A DNA stretch of 64,000 nt from WSZJ01 sp964590435 (GCA_964590435.1 CAZPWT010000073.1:10102-74101); one strand, 5' to 3'; positions 1-7,483 are shown, counted from the stretch's first letter. Notes: generated by a model from the letters alone, not told the origin. Translations and numbers: made by a program.

Positions 1-82
1 AGCGGCTGCTGAAGCGGCTTTCTTGCCGGGCGGCGCCAACCCTCGTAGGCTCCGGTCTTCGCCACTTCACCGGAGCCCCACC

Positions 83-1123
83 ATGCCCCGTCTCGCCGCC
101 GCCCTTGCCCTCGTCGCTGCCTGCGCTTCTATCTCGTCCGCCCGCGATCCCGAGTGGGGCGGCCACGGGGCCGTCGCGGCGAGCCCGGACGGGAAGACGG
201 TGGTGTGCGGCGGCGAGCACCGCGTGCTGTACGTCGTGGATGCGGCGACGCACGAGGTTCGCCACCGGATCTGGATCCAGGCGCGCGTCGGGGCGCTGGC
301 GTTCTCCAAGGACGGCTCGCGGCTGTGCCTCGAGGACGACGAAGAAGTGCTGCACATTTTCGACAGCTCGAACTGGAAGGAAGTCGCGAAGGTGCCGGAC
401 GCGGGGGACTGCGCGTTCGCGCCGGCCGCGGACCTGCTCGTGGCGATTTCGGCGAAGGAGAAGGGAATCAAGTTCCTGTCGATGACGGACGGCTCGGAGA
501 AGGGGAAGGCCGCGGTGGAGGGGCGCATCGGCGCGGTGGGGATCGACGAAGCAGGGGCGAAGGTGGCGGTGCTGATGGACGCGGCGGAGGACAAGTCGGA
601 ACCGAAGGCTGAGTATGCGGCGATCCCGAAGGAGCTGAAGGGGGCGGCGCGGAAGGAATGGATCCAGAAGAACGACGCGCAGTCGGCCACGGTGAGGTGG
701 TTCGAGGCGCCGTCGGGGAAGGCGGCGGGGGAAGCGAAGACGTTCTTCTCGACGCGGGGAAAAGCGGCGGTGAAGCAGGCCGGGGAATTCGCGTGGGTGA
801 CGACGTACGACGACGTCTGCGCGAGGATCAACGCGAAGGGCGAGGTGACGATCTTCGAGGTGACGGGGAGCTACAACTACGGCCGCGGGTGGTCGGCGGA
901 CGGGAAGCTGGCGATCGGCGGCGGGCTGCGGGGCGGGGCGATCTGCACGCTGGACGGCGGGACGGGGGTGAAGTTCGAGCTGGATCGCCTGCCGGGGTGG
1001 CCGGAGTACTGGGCGTCGTTCACGCCCGCGGCGGACGGAGGGTTCTGGGGTGTAACGTCGGCGTCGCGGCTGGCGAAGATCACAAAAGAGGGGAAGATTG
1101 AGTGGGCGGGGCCGGTGTATTAA
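83..1123 (+). CDS. Secreted beta-propeller-like (WD40/YVTN) repeat protein
   Basis: A 346-aa protein with a clear signal peptide (MPRLAAALALVAACASISSA, then RDPEW). The mature part has recurring propeller-blade patterns such as 'VAASPDGKTVV', 'ALAFSKDGSRL' and 'GRGWSADGKLAIGG', each with the S-x-D-G turn typical of WD40/YVTN-type blades. The ATG at 83 is preferred over the in-frame start at 23 because it begins the signal peptide. No catalytic motif is visible, so a periplasmic or surface binding role is inferred from fold only. It is convergent with the Lgt-like gene, and the spacer holds a long heptad-repeat palindrome. The exact partner is unknown. Confidence 0.75.
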   Translation: MPRLAAALALVAACASISSARDPEWGGHGAVAASPDGKTVVCGGEHRVLYVVDAATHEVRHRIWIQARVGALAFSKDGSRLCLEDDEEVLHIFDSSNWKEVAKVPDAGDCAFAPAADLLVAISAKEKGIKFLSMTDGSEKGKAAVEGRIGAVGIDEAGAKVAVLMDAAEDKSEPKAEYAAIPKELKGAARKEWIQKNDAQSATVRWFEAPSGKAAGEAKTFFSTRGKAAVKQAGEFAWVTTYDDVCARINAKGEVTIFEVTGSYNYGRGWSADGKLAIGGGLRGGAICTLDGGTGVKFELDRLPGWPEYWASFTPAADGGFWGVTSASRLAKITKEGKIEWAGPVY

Positions 1124-1130
1124 CGGCGGG

Positions 1131-1344
1131 GTTGGGGGTTGGGGGTTCCGGATGTTGAGTTCAGGGTTCCGAGTTCAGAGTTCCGCGTTCGGTCCGGAGT
1201 TGAAGGTCAGGGGTTGGGTGTTGCGCGGCGTAGAACCCGAAACACAACCCTCAACCCCGAACTCCCGGAACAACCCCTGACTCGCAACCGAGAACCGAAC
1301 CCGGAATTCTGAACTCGGAACCCTGAACTCAACATCCGGAACCC
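1131..1344. repeat. Heptad-repeat palindrome, locus A
   Basis: This is a long imperfect inverted repeat filling the spacer between two convergent genes. Arms 1143-1193 and 1294-1344 match at 49 of 51 positions, with a further perfect 11-bp match (1206-1216 with 1271-1281). The left arm reads as degenerate 7-nt units (gttgggg, gttccgg, gttcagg, gttccga, gttcaga, gttccgc, gttcggt). The loop (about 1217-1270) is also repeat-like. RNA from either strand would fold into a very long hairpin, so it could end transcription of both genes. It has no ORF of its own and no transposase. Confidence 0.85.
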
Positions 1345-1348
1345 GCAA

Positions 1349-2005
1349 CTACCCCGAAGCCGCTGCGGGTTCTCCACCCTTCAATCGCGCGTCCACCTTC
1401 CAGTGCACCGCGAGCGCCGCCGCAAACACCGCCGCCCCGACCTGGTACGCCGTGAGCCCCCACACGACCCGCGGCTCCGTCCTCACGAACTCGATCCCGA
1501 ACCGGAACGCGCAGTACGCGATCAGGTAGAACTTGAGCCGCTGATGACGCAATGCGTCAGCCCGCTGCATCCTCCACAGCACCACCGCCATCACCGCGTG
1601 AAACCCGCTTTCGAGGATCGGCACAGCCACCCCCGGCGCCGAACAGCACCCGTTGAACCAGCATCCCCACCTCCCCACCGCCACGCCCGCCGCGAGAGGC
1701 ACTGCGAACGCGTCCCCCGTCTTCTCTCGGATGCCGGCGAGGGCCTTCGCGATCTCCACCCCGATGTACCCGCCCGCCAGCCCCGACAGGATCGTCTTCC
1801 CGTCCGAAATCCAGGCCCCCGCCGTCCACCACGCCTCTTCCCCCAGGATCGCGAAGGGCAGCTTCGCCCCGATCCCCGCCCCCGCGATCGCACCGGCGTA
1901 GACCGCGAGCCGCTTCCGCCACTGAAGGTTCGCCTTCGGGCGCAGCGCGAGCGCCGTGAGCAGCGCCAGGAACTGGAAGAGCGCGTACGCCTGCGGGCCG
2001 GTCAT
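1349..2005 (-). CDS. Lgt-like (prolipoprotein diacylglyceryl transferase family) membrane protein
   Basis: A 218-aa multi-pass membrane protein. The segment 'VGRWGCWFNGCCSAPG' matches the core Lgt signature region (VGRxGCFxNGCC), and 'FLIAYCAFRFGIEFVRTEP' resembles the C-terminal conserved R/E segment of Lgt. It is shorter than typical Lgt (about 260-300 aa) and lacks the usual N-terminal region, so it probably belongs to an Lgt-like subfamily rather than being the housekeeping lipoprotein enzyme. Its ATG overlaps the end of the radical-SAM reading frame by 4 nt (ATGA), implying translational coupling. A role in modifying a glycerolipid or lipoprotein alongside that enzyme is an inference from context. 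Confidence 0.7.
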   Translation of the reverse strand: MTGPQAYALFQFLALLTALALRPKANLQWRKRLAVYAGAIAGAGIGAKLPFAILGEEAWWTAGAWISDGKTILSGLAGGYIGVEIAKALAGIREKTGDAFAVPLAAGVAVGRWGCWFNGCCSAPGVAVPILESGFHAVMAVVLWRMQRADALRHQRLKFYLIAYCAFRFGIEFVRTEPRVVWGLTAYQVGAAVFAAALAVHWKVDARLKGGEPAAASG

Positions 2006-2253
2006 TTCGCGCCGGCGGCGAGCGGCGGCAGCTTCAGCGTCCCGTCGCGGTAGAGCGTCGTGTACGCGCAGAACGGGACGGTGTGCCCCGTCGGGAGGAG
2101 CATCGCCGTGCAGCATTTCATGACGCGCCGCACGTCGAACGTGTGCTTGTCGAGGAACGCGGTGAGCGTGATGCGGAAGACTTCCTTGCCGGTGAGCTTC
2201 TCCGCCATCGCGCTCTCCAGGAACTCCGGCACCGCCGGAGCGTCGTTGGGGCC
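2002..2253 (-). CDS. C-terminal continuation of the radical-SAM frame beyond an in-frame UGA
   Basis: After the UGA at 2254-2256 the same frame stays open for 83 more codons to a stop at 2002-2004. The encoded segment contains 'DVRRVMKCCTAMLLPTG' and 'VPFCAYTTLYRD', which read like the conserved C-terminal Cys and 'PFxxYN' region of MJ0619-type radical-SAM proteins. The only internal start near its beginning is a GTG at 2232 with no Shine-Dalgarno sequence in front, so independent translation looks unlikely. With read-through the whole protein would be 468 aa (2002-3408), near the roughly 500 aa of archaeal relatives. Selenocysteine insertion, a nonsense mutation or a sequencing error are the options. 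Confidence 0.6.
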   Translation of the reverse strand, partial: GPNDAPAVPEFLESAMAEKLTGKEVFRITLTAFLDKHTFDVRRVMKCCTAMLLPTGHTVPFCAYTTLYRDGTLKLPPLAAGAK

Positions 2254-2256
2254 TCA
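2224..2256 (-). promoter_or_regulatory. Candidate bacterial SECIS hairpin after an in-frame UGA
   Basis: The UGA lies at 2256-2254. Thirteen nucleotides later a perfect 7-bp stem, CUCCGGC / GCCGGAG (2240-2234 with 2230-2224), closes a GGU loop. The distance from UGA to loop is 20 nt and the first loop base is G. This fits the published bacterial SECIS consensus as I recall it: loop G in position 1 or 2, and 16-37 nt from UGA to the apical loop. Short GC stems arise easily in GC-rich DNA, so the hairpin alone is not proof. Confidence 0.45.
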
Positions 2257-3408
2257 GGACTCCCCCGGCGCGCAGCACGCCGTCTCGCGTTTCAGGTACT
2301 CCGCCACCACGCTCTTCGCCTTGTGCGGCGTGTAGACGATCGTGTTCGCGACGAGGTCGAGGTTCTTCTTCACGTCCACCAGCCTCCCGACCGGGACAGG
2401 CCCGCCGGCGCCGCGCCACACGAACGTCATCATGTGGCAGTTCGGGTGGGCGCACGGCAGCGGCAGGAAGTCGTCCTCGCGGAAGATCCCGTCCGTCTGC
2501 GCCACGATCCCCTTCACCACGTCGGGCATGGTCGCGCGATTTTCGAGGTCCTTCGGGTCGATGTGCCGCCCCACGTACGTCGCGGGCTGGAACGAGATGC
2601 CGCGCACCCACTCGCGCACCATCCCGAACTTCACGATCGCCCCCAGCTCGTGCATGTTCAGTCCGTGCTGCACCGTGCAGACGAGCGTCGCCCGGATCCC
2701 CGCCGCGGCGAGGTTCTCCAGCGCGCGCTTCTTCACCTCCAGAAGCGCTTCCCCGCGCAGCACCTCCGAGGTTCGCCTCTCGAACCCGTCGAACTGCAGG
2801 TAGATCTCAAGGCGGTCGCGGAAGCGCTTCAGCTCCTCGACGAGCTTCCGGTCGTTGGCGAGCCGGATGCCGTTCGTGTTGACCATGAGGACCTGGATCG
2901 GTTTCGAGTACGCGTACTCGACGAAGCGCAGGAACTCGGGGTGGATCGTCGGCTCGCCGCCGGAGAGCTGCAGCACGTCAGGCTGCCCCTCGGCGGCGAT
3001 GAAGCGGTCCACGACGCCGGTGTATGTCTCCCAGCTCCAGTGGACGCCGCCGGGACCGCTCACGGCGTAGCACATCGGGCACTCGAGGTTGCAGGCGGTC
3101 GTGATCTCGGCGAGCCCGATGCACGTGTGCTGCTCGTGCTCCGGGCAGAGCCCGCAGTCGTGCGGGCACCCCTTCGCCTCCTCCGTCGCGAAATACAGCG
3201 GCTTGCGCGAGGGGCGCGAGAATTCCTGGCGGTCGTAGTACGACGCGTCCGAGCAGACGAAGTCCTCGATCTTCCCGTGCTCGGGGCAGGTCTTCAGGAA
3301 GTAGACGCGGTTGTTGCGCGTCGCGACCTTCGCCGGAACCACGCGGAGGCACTTCGGGCAGAGCGACTGCGTCAGGCCGAGGTAGGTGTAGTCGCGAAGG
3401 GCGCTCAT
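2254..3408 (-). CDS. Radical-SAM enzyme of the MJ0619 / tetraether-synthase (Tes) type; candidate selenoprotein
   Basis: 384 aa up to the UGA. It has an N-terminal rubredoxin-like site ('LCPKC' near residues 16-20, 'CPEHG' near 41-45), an auxiliary-cluster motif ('CPHDCGLCPEH...HTC', about 80-95), then the radical-SAM CxxxCxxC motif in 'ACNLECPMCYA' (about 107-116) and 'LSGGEPT' for SAM binding. This layout is that of the MJ0619/Tes family, which joins lipid tails to make tetraether or membrane-spanning lipids, or methylates pterins. The frame ends in 'ETACCAPGES' then UGA, and continues in frame as the feature at 2002-2253. The Lgt-like gene follows with a 4-nt overlap. The substrate cannot be told from sequence. 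Confidence 0.75.
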   Translation of the reverse strand: MSALRDYTYLGLTQSLCPKCLRVVPAKVATRNNRVYFLKTCPEHGKIEDFVCSDASYYDRQEFSRPSRKPLYFATEEAKGCPHDCGLCPEHEQHTCIGLAEITTACNLECPMCYAVSGPGGVHWSWETYTGVVDRFIAAEGQPDVLQLSGGEPTIHPEFLRFVEYAYSKPIQVLMVNTNGIRLANDRKLVEELKRFRDRLEIYLQFDGFERRTSEVLRGEALLEVKKRALENLAAAGIRATLVCTVQHGLNMHELGAIVKFGMVREWVRGISFQPATYVGRHIDPKDLENRATMPDVVKGIVAQTDGIFREDDFLPLPCAHPNCHMMTFVWRGAGGPVPVGRLVDVKKNLDLVANTIVYTPHKAKSVVAEYLKRETACCAPGES

Positions 3409-3415
3409 GGGATTC

Positions 3416-3865
3416 TCAATACTTGCCGACCTGGCCGACGCAGAGGGCGAACAGGTAGATCACGATGCCGACGCAGACGACAAGGCCGATGAGGATCGCC
3501 CAGGCGATGGCGGCGAAGCCGCGCAGCACCATGCGCCCGACGGCGGCATACTGGCTGGATTGGCTGCATGTGGACACGAAGCCGAAGACGGCGCCGCCTA
3601 TGAGCAGGAGCAGCAGGAGGGCCTTCTTCCACGCCTCAATGTCCACGAGCATCGCCGCGTAGATACCGCCGATCGCCCCGAGCAGGCCGAAAACGACCAG
3701 CATCACGGACGCGCCGCTCGTCGCCTGGCGGGCCTCCCGCTCGGCAAACGGCGGGGCGAACGCGGCCTGCGGCATGGCGGCGGCGTACTCCGCGCCGCAG
3801 ACGTAGCAGAACCGGTAGCCGGCGTTCGCGATCGTGCGGCACTTCGGGCAGCGGACGGTGTTCAT
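3416..3865 (-). CDS. Zinc-ribbon membrane protein
   Basis: A 149-aa protein beginning with a zinc ribbon (CPKC near residue 6, CYVCG near residue 20), followed by a linker and three to four hydrophobic segments (about residues 53-72, 80-98 and 112-140). The family is not recognised; such proteins often have membrane scaffolding or regulatory roles, but nothing here fixes a function. Its ATG overlaps the upstream membrane-protein gene by 4 nt. It ends only 7 nt before the start of the radical-SAM gene on the same strand, so it could be co-transcribed with it. Confidence 0.65.
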   Translation of the reverse strand: MNTVRCPKCRTIANAGYRFCYVCGAEYAAAMPQAAFAPPFAEREARQATSGASVMLVVFGLLGAIGGIYAAMLVDIEAWKKALLLLLLIGGAVFGFVSTCSQSSQYAAVGRMVLRGFAAIAWAILIGLVVCVGIVIYLFALCVGQVGKY

Positions 3866-4464
3866 GCGCCCCCGTCCTTCGAGGTCAGCCGCTCGCCGTA
3901 GTCGCGCGCCAGCCGCTTCGCCTGCCGCACCATCTGCCCCGCGAACAACCCCGCGCACCCGAGGCCGAGCACCAGCGTGACCTGGGCGCGGCGCGGGACC
4001 ATCACTTCCGGCCGCCGCCATTTCGCCTGCCCGCACAGCGTCGCATACCCCGCGACCGACAGCAGCACCGCCAGCCAGACCGCGCGCAGGTCGAGCCTCA
4101 GCGCCGCGCTCGCGACGACGAGGAAGTACGCGATCACCAGCGGGCTCTTCGGGCCGTCCGCAATCAGCAGCACCGTCGTCGCCATCAGGGCGTCCACGGC
4201 GATGGCGCCGTACTGGAGCGCCGGCGGGCAGATGCGGCGCAGGAGCGCCGCGTGGAGGGCCAGCGCGCCGATCCCCCACACCAGGCAGGTCGCGGTCAGC
4301 GCGAAATGGATCTGCGGCGTCAGGTCAGGATCGTGGCGCAGGTAATTGAAGAGGTGCCAGCCATAGAACGCCGTGATCGCGACGATGCGCAGAAAGTTCA
4401 CGCGCGTCTCGCCGACCCACCGCTCCACGAACTGCGCGCCGTCCCAGACCGGATCCGCGCTCAT
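3862..4464 (-). CDS. Six-helix integral membrane protein of unknown function
   Basis: A 200-aa protein with a short N-terminal soluble stretch (MSADPVWDGAQFVERWVGET), about five to six hydrophobic helices, and a basic C-terminal cytoplasmic tail ('RQAKRLARDYGERLTSKD'). The pattern resembles the membrane sensor halves (MASE-like) found in front of cyclases and kinases, but no catalytic domain follows. The start ATG overlaps the stop of the upstream RHH-like gene by 4 nt and its own stop overlaps the zinc-ribbon gene by 4 nt, so the three form a tightly coupled operon. Function unknown. Confidence 0.6.
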   Translation of the reverse strand: MSADPVWDGAQFVERWVGETRVNFLRIVAITAFYGWHLFNYLRHDPDLTPQIHFALTATCLVWGIGALALHAALLRRICPPALQYGAIAVDALMATTVLLIADGPKSPLVIAYFLVVASAALRLDLRAVWLAVLLSVAGYATLCGQAKWRRPEVMVPRRAQVTLVLGLGCAGLFAGQMVRQAKRLARDYGERLTSKDGGA

Positions 4465-4688
4465 GCGTTCGCCGGCGGCTGCGGCTTCGGGTCTTCCGGC
4501 TTCGGCTTCGCTTCGCCCGGCTGCACCAGCCGCCGCCGGATCCACTCCGATCGCGGCTTTTGCGACTGCGTCGCCTGCTCCTCGATCGCCTTGGCTTCCT
4601 CCGGCGTGACGCGGACCTGGATCAGGACCGACTTCGCCTGCCCCTGCTTGAGAGGAGGACGGCCGCGCTTGCTCTTCTTGGGTGCCAT
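4461..4688 (-). CDS. Small ribbon-helix-helix-like protein
   Basis: A 75-aa protein with a basic N-terminus (MAPKKSKRGRPPLKQGQ), a central 'SVLIQVRVTPEEAKAIEEQA' segment with the strand-helix-helix look of RHH DNA-binding proteins, and a proline/lysine-rich tail. It is the first gene of the three-gene minus-strand operon 4688-3416. An AT-richer stretch with a GATAAT-like box lies just upstream (4690-4735). A role as a small transcriptional regulator of its own operon is an inference. Confidence 0.55.
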   Translation of the reverse strand: MAPKKSKRGRPPLKQGQAKSVLIQVRVTPEEAKAIEEQATQSQKPRSEWIRRRLVQPGEAKPKPEDPKPQPPANA

Positions 4689-4736
4689 ATCTGCATCCTA
4701 CACCTCATTATCCGATTACACAAATACCGGGCGCGA

Positions 4737-4808
4737 TGGGCGATGAGGGATTCGAACCCCCGACCCGCTGCGTGTAAAGCAGCCGCTCCGCCGCTGAGCT
4801 AATCGCCC
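4737..4808 (-). tRNA. tRNA-Val (anticodon UAC)
   Basis: On the minus strand the 72 nt fold as a cloverleaf. The acceptor stem pairs GGGCGAU with AUCGCCC and is followed by a discriminator A. The D arm has UAGCUCAGC. The anticodon stem GCUGC/GCAGC carries loop UUUACAC (anticodon UAC). The T arm has GGUUCGAAUCC. No CCA is encoded. Its first 10 nt overlap the end of the MFS gene on the same strand. Confidence 0.95.
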
Positions 4809-6049
4809 GACTCCGAAGATGATACAGGATGGAGCGCGACGCGCCTCCCACCCCAGAAGATCAGGAACAGCGCGCTTCCCACGACATACGTCCCGATCGT
4901 GCAGACCATCGGAAGCGAGTACCCGTCGCGCCCCCAGGAGACGTGGTGGATCATCCAGCCGCCTGCGGATGCGGAGACGGCCCAGCAGACGTTCCAGGAG
5001 ACCTGCTTGAGGGAGTTGGTGACGGCCTGCTGGTCGGCGGCGGCCATGTCCATGACGAAGGCGGAGTTGACGGGGTGGGACATATTCATGAGGAGGGAGC
5101 GGAGGAGGAAGGCGGCGACGGCGACGGAAAGGCTGGTGGTGAAGGCGAGGGCGGCGAAGAACGGGATCGACAGGAGCTGCGAACCGGCGATCGTCGCGAC
5201 GCGGCCGGCGCGCTGGGCGATGGCGGGGGCGAGGAAGAAACCGACCATGTTCATCGCGCTCGAGGCGGCGAAGTAATAGGCGATCTGGGCGGGGGATTTA
5301 TGGAAGCGGTCCTGGAAGTAGAGATTGATGAACGGGATGGTGAGGCCGGCCCCCGCGCCGATGCAGGCATCGGGAATGCAGAGCTTGAGGAGGGTGCGCC
5401 AGTCGCGGGCGAGGAGAAAGTCGCGAAGCGTACGGCGAGCCGCGGAAACGGCCGCGTTGTCGGTGAGGAGGGCGATCGGCAGGACGGCAAGGACGGCGCC
5501 CGCGGAGCCGGTGAGCATCATGGTGCGAAGGGCGTCCTGGCCGGTGCCGAGGAGGCGCTGGAGCGGATCGACGGCGAGCGTCCCCAGCGTTCCCGTGAAG
5601 GCCGTGAGGCCGATCGACACGCCGAACAGGTGCCCGCGCTCGGCCGGCTGGGAATTCCGCGCGTAAAACGGGCTCGCCGCGACGCCGAACGCCGCGCCCC
5701 CCGCCCCCGCCACGAACGACGCCGCCGCGATGAGCAGGCGCCCCTCGAGCAGCGCCGTCCCCGCGCTTCCCGCCATCGAAACCAGCACCGAAAGCACGAG
5801 GATCGGCTTGATGCGCCACCGATCGAGCAGCAGCGCCGCCGGGACGACGCAGATCACCGTCCCGAGCTGCACGGCCGACATGAAGTACCCGATCTCCGCT
5901 TCGTTGTACCCGGCCTTCTTGAGGTAGAGGTTCCGCGTCACGCCGAGCAGCGCCCCGCCGAGGGCGAACAGCGCGTTGGCGACGAGGAATCGTCGCGCGT
6001 TGGGCGAGAAGGCGCGGACGTGATTGGCGTAATCGCGGTGAAGGGACAT
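4799..6049 (-). CDS. MFS family transporter
   Basis: A 416-aa protein with about 12 hydrophobic segments and the MFS halves separated by a central loop near residues 190-205 ('SAARRTLRDFLLARDWRT'). The motif 'LLLDRWRIKP' after helix 2 is the degenerate loop 2-3 MFS signature. The substrate is unknown, with drug or metabolite export most likely. The ATG at 6049 was chosen; an upstream in-frame ATG at 6103 would add an uncharacteristic 18-residue leader. The last codons GGC GAT TAG form the 5' end of tRNA-Val, so RNase P cleavage of a joint transcript would remove this gene's stop codon. It is divergent from the TPR-esterase gene at 6140. Confidence 0.85.
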   Translation of the reverse strand: MSLHRDYANHVRAFSPNARRFLVANALFALGGALLGVTRNLYLKKAGYNEAEIGYFMSAVQLGTVICVVPAALLLDRWRIKPILVLSVLVSMAGSAGTALLEGRLLIAAASFVAGAGGAAFGVAASPFYARNSQPAERGHLFGVSIGLTAFTGTLGTLAVDPLQRLLGTGQDALRTMMLTGSAGAVLAVLPIALLTDNAAVSAARRTLRDFLLARDWRTLLKLCIPDACIGAGAGLTIPFINLYFQDRFHKSPAQIAYYFAASSAMNMVGFFLAPAIAQRAGRVATIAGSQLLSIPFFAALAFTTSLSVAVAAFLLRSLLMNMSHPVNSAFVMDMAAADQQAVTNSLKQVSWNVCWAVSASAGGWMIHHVSWGRDGYSLPMVCTIGTYVVGSALFLIFWGGRRVALHPVSSSESGD

Positions 6050-6139
6050 CGGGGCGGAGAGATTACATCGGAATCCATCACTCACCGTCGATTCTGCGTA
6101 CATGTAGTCACAACTTCCGCAGCCAACCCGGAGATCCGC

Positions 6140-7255
6140 ATGCGCCGCCCGCTGGCCCTTGCCCTTTCCCTTGCCCTTGCCCTCCCCGTCTTCGCCGACA
6201 ACATCACCGACCTCCTCCAGAAGGCGATCGAACAGACCCGCAAGCCGCCCGAATCCACCCGCGGCGACGATCTCTACAAGGACAAGAAGTACGAGGAAGC
6301 CGCCGAGGCGTACCTCGAGCACGTGATGAAGCGGCCCGACGACGGGAACGCCTGGTACAACCTCGCGTGCTGCCTGGCGCTTCTCAAGCGGAAGGACGAG
6401 GCGATCACGGCGCTGGAGCAGGCGGTGCACTCGGGGTTCACGGACGCGAACCACGTGAAATCGGACCCGGACCTGGAGTCGATCCGCAAGAAGAAGGCGT
6501 ACAAGGCGGTCGTGAAGGAGCTGGAGGGGTCGTCAGGGTCGAAGCCGAAGACGGAGTGGATCGAGGGCGGCGCGCTGCTGCCGTGCTACGTGCGCAAGCC
6601 GAAGAACTACGACGCGCAGAAGACGTACGGGATGCTGCTCCTGCTGCACGGCCGCGGGGACACGGCGGAGCACTTCCTCGAAAACGTCGAGGAGTGGCGC
6701 GGCGAGGACTTCTTCGTCGCGGCGGTCGAGACGCCGTACATCCTCGCGCTTCCCGGCGGCCGGAACGGGCACTGCTGGGCGCCGTGGGAGTCGGGGAAGG
6801 ACAACACGAAGGAGGCGTACAAGCTCTCGGCCGCGACGGTCGGGGCGACGCTCGATGCGCTGAAGAAGAAGTACCCGCTGGACGCGAAGCGCGTCTACAT
6901 CCTCGGATTCAGCGAGGGGGCGTTCATGGCGGCGCACTGCGCGATGATGCACGCCGACCGGATCGCCGGGGCGATCGTGATCAGCGGCGGGTTCGACCCG
7001 TCCCTCGTGACGGACGCGGACTTCGAGAAGGCGAAGAGCGTGCGGATCCTGCTGGCGCACGGCACGAGCGACGGGGTGGTGCCGTTCGCGACCGGGAAGA
7101 AACTGCACGAGGCGCTGACGGAGCGCGGCGTGGCGCACGATTTCTTCCCGTTCGAGGGCGGGCACTCGGTGCCGGAGAAAGTCCGCGAGGGCGTCGACGC
7201 CTGGCTGCGCGGGAAGGAAATCCCGGAGGAGCTGAAGGACGGCGGCGCGAAGTAG
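6140..7255 (+). CDS. Secreted TPR / alpha-beta hydrolase (phospholipase/carboxylesterase-type) fusion
   Basis: 371 aa. A signal peptide (MRRPLALALSLALALPVFA) is followed by two TPR motifs (about residues 40-105: 'GDDLYKDKKYEEAAEAYLEH', 'AWYNLACCLALLKRKDEAI') and an alpha/beta hydrolase domain (about 140-360). The hydrolase shows an oxyanion segment 'LLLLHGRGD', the nucleophile elbow 'GFSEGA', the acid 'HGTSDGVV' and the histidine 'EGGHSV', giving a complete Ser-Asp-His triad. It is expected to act on an ester substrate outside the cytoplasm. TPR-hydrolase fusions of this type are common in planctomycetes. The substrate is unknown. Confidence 0.8.
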   Translation: MRRPLALALSLALALPVFADNITDLLQKAIEQTRKPPESTRGDDLYKDKKYEEAAEAYLEHVMKRPDDGNAWYNLACCLALLKRKDEAITALEQAVHSGFTDANHVKSDPDLESIRKKKAYKAVVKELEGSSGSKPKTEWIEGGALLPCYVRKPKNYDAQKTYGMLLLLHGRGDTAEHFLENVEEWRGEDFFVAAVETPYILALPGGRNGHCWAPWESGKDNTKEAYKLSAATVGATLDALKKKYPLDAKRVYILGFSEGAFMAAHCAMMHADRIAGAIVISGGFDPSLVTDADFEKAKSVRILLAHGTSDGVVPFATGKKLHEALTERGVAHDFFPFEGGHSVPEKVREGVDAWLRGKEIPEELKDGGAK

Positions 7256-7264
7256 CGCGCCCCG

Positions 7265-7483
7265 TCACTCGCGGACGGCCTGCTCCTGGTAGTCCTCCAC
7301 GACTTCCTCGACCGCGAGGCGGACGAGAGCGACCTTGCGGCGCTTCTTCGAGGACGTGAAGCGGTAGTCGTCCATCTTCCCCTCGGCAAACGCGGCGCTC
7401 TGGCCGCACGAAAGGACCTCGACGATCCCGGTCGCGTCGTCCTCGCGCACGACGGCGTACAGCGGCATCCCCTTGGTGATCAT
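7265..7483 (-). CDS. Small hypothetical protein coupled to ogt
   Basis: A 72-aa protein (MITKGMPLYAVVRED...) with alternating strands and an acidic C-terminal helix ('VRLAVEEVVEDYQEQAV'). No family recognised. The ATG overlaps the stop of the upstream methyltransferase gene by 4 nt (ATGA), so it is almost certainly translated from the same mRNA. It is convergent with the esterase gene ending at 7255, leaving a 9-nt gap. Confidence 0.6.
   Translation of the reverse strand: MITKGMPLYAVVREDDATGIVEVLSCGQSAAFAEGKMDDYRFTSSKKRRKVALVRLAVEEVVEDYQEQAVRE

Noticed and set aside
1131..1344. CRISPR-like repeat array
   Set aside because: Units are 7 nt, degenerate and arranged as an inverted repeat, without equal-length unique spacers or cas genes.
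2002..2232. Independent small gene starting at GTG 2232
   Set aside because: No ribosome-binding site, same frame as the upstream radical-SAM gene, and the peptide looks like that family's C-terminus; treated as a continuation beyond UGA.
2083..3492. 469-aa plus-strand ORF opposite the radical-SAM gene
   Set aside because: Antisense to a protein with clear radical-SAM motifs; Arg/His-rich shadow frame.
4737..4808. tRNA-Val as an integration site
   Set aside because: tRNA genes are often att sites, but no integrase, direct repeat or phage gene lies nearby.
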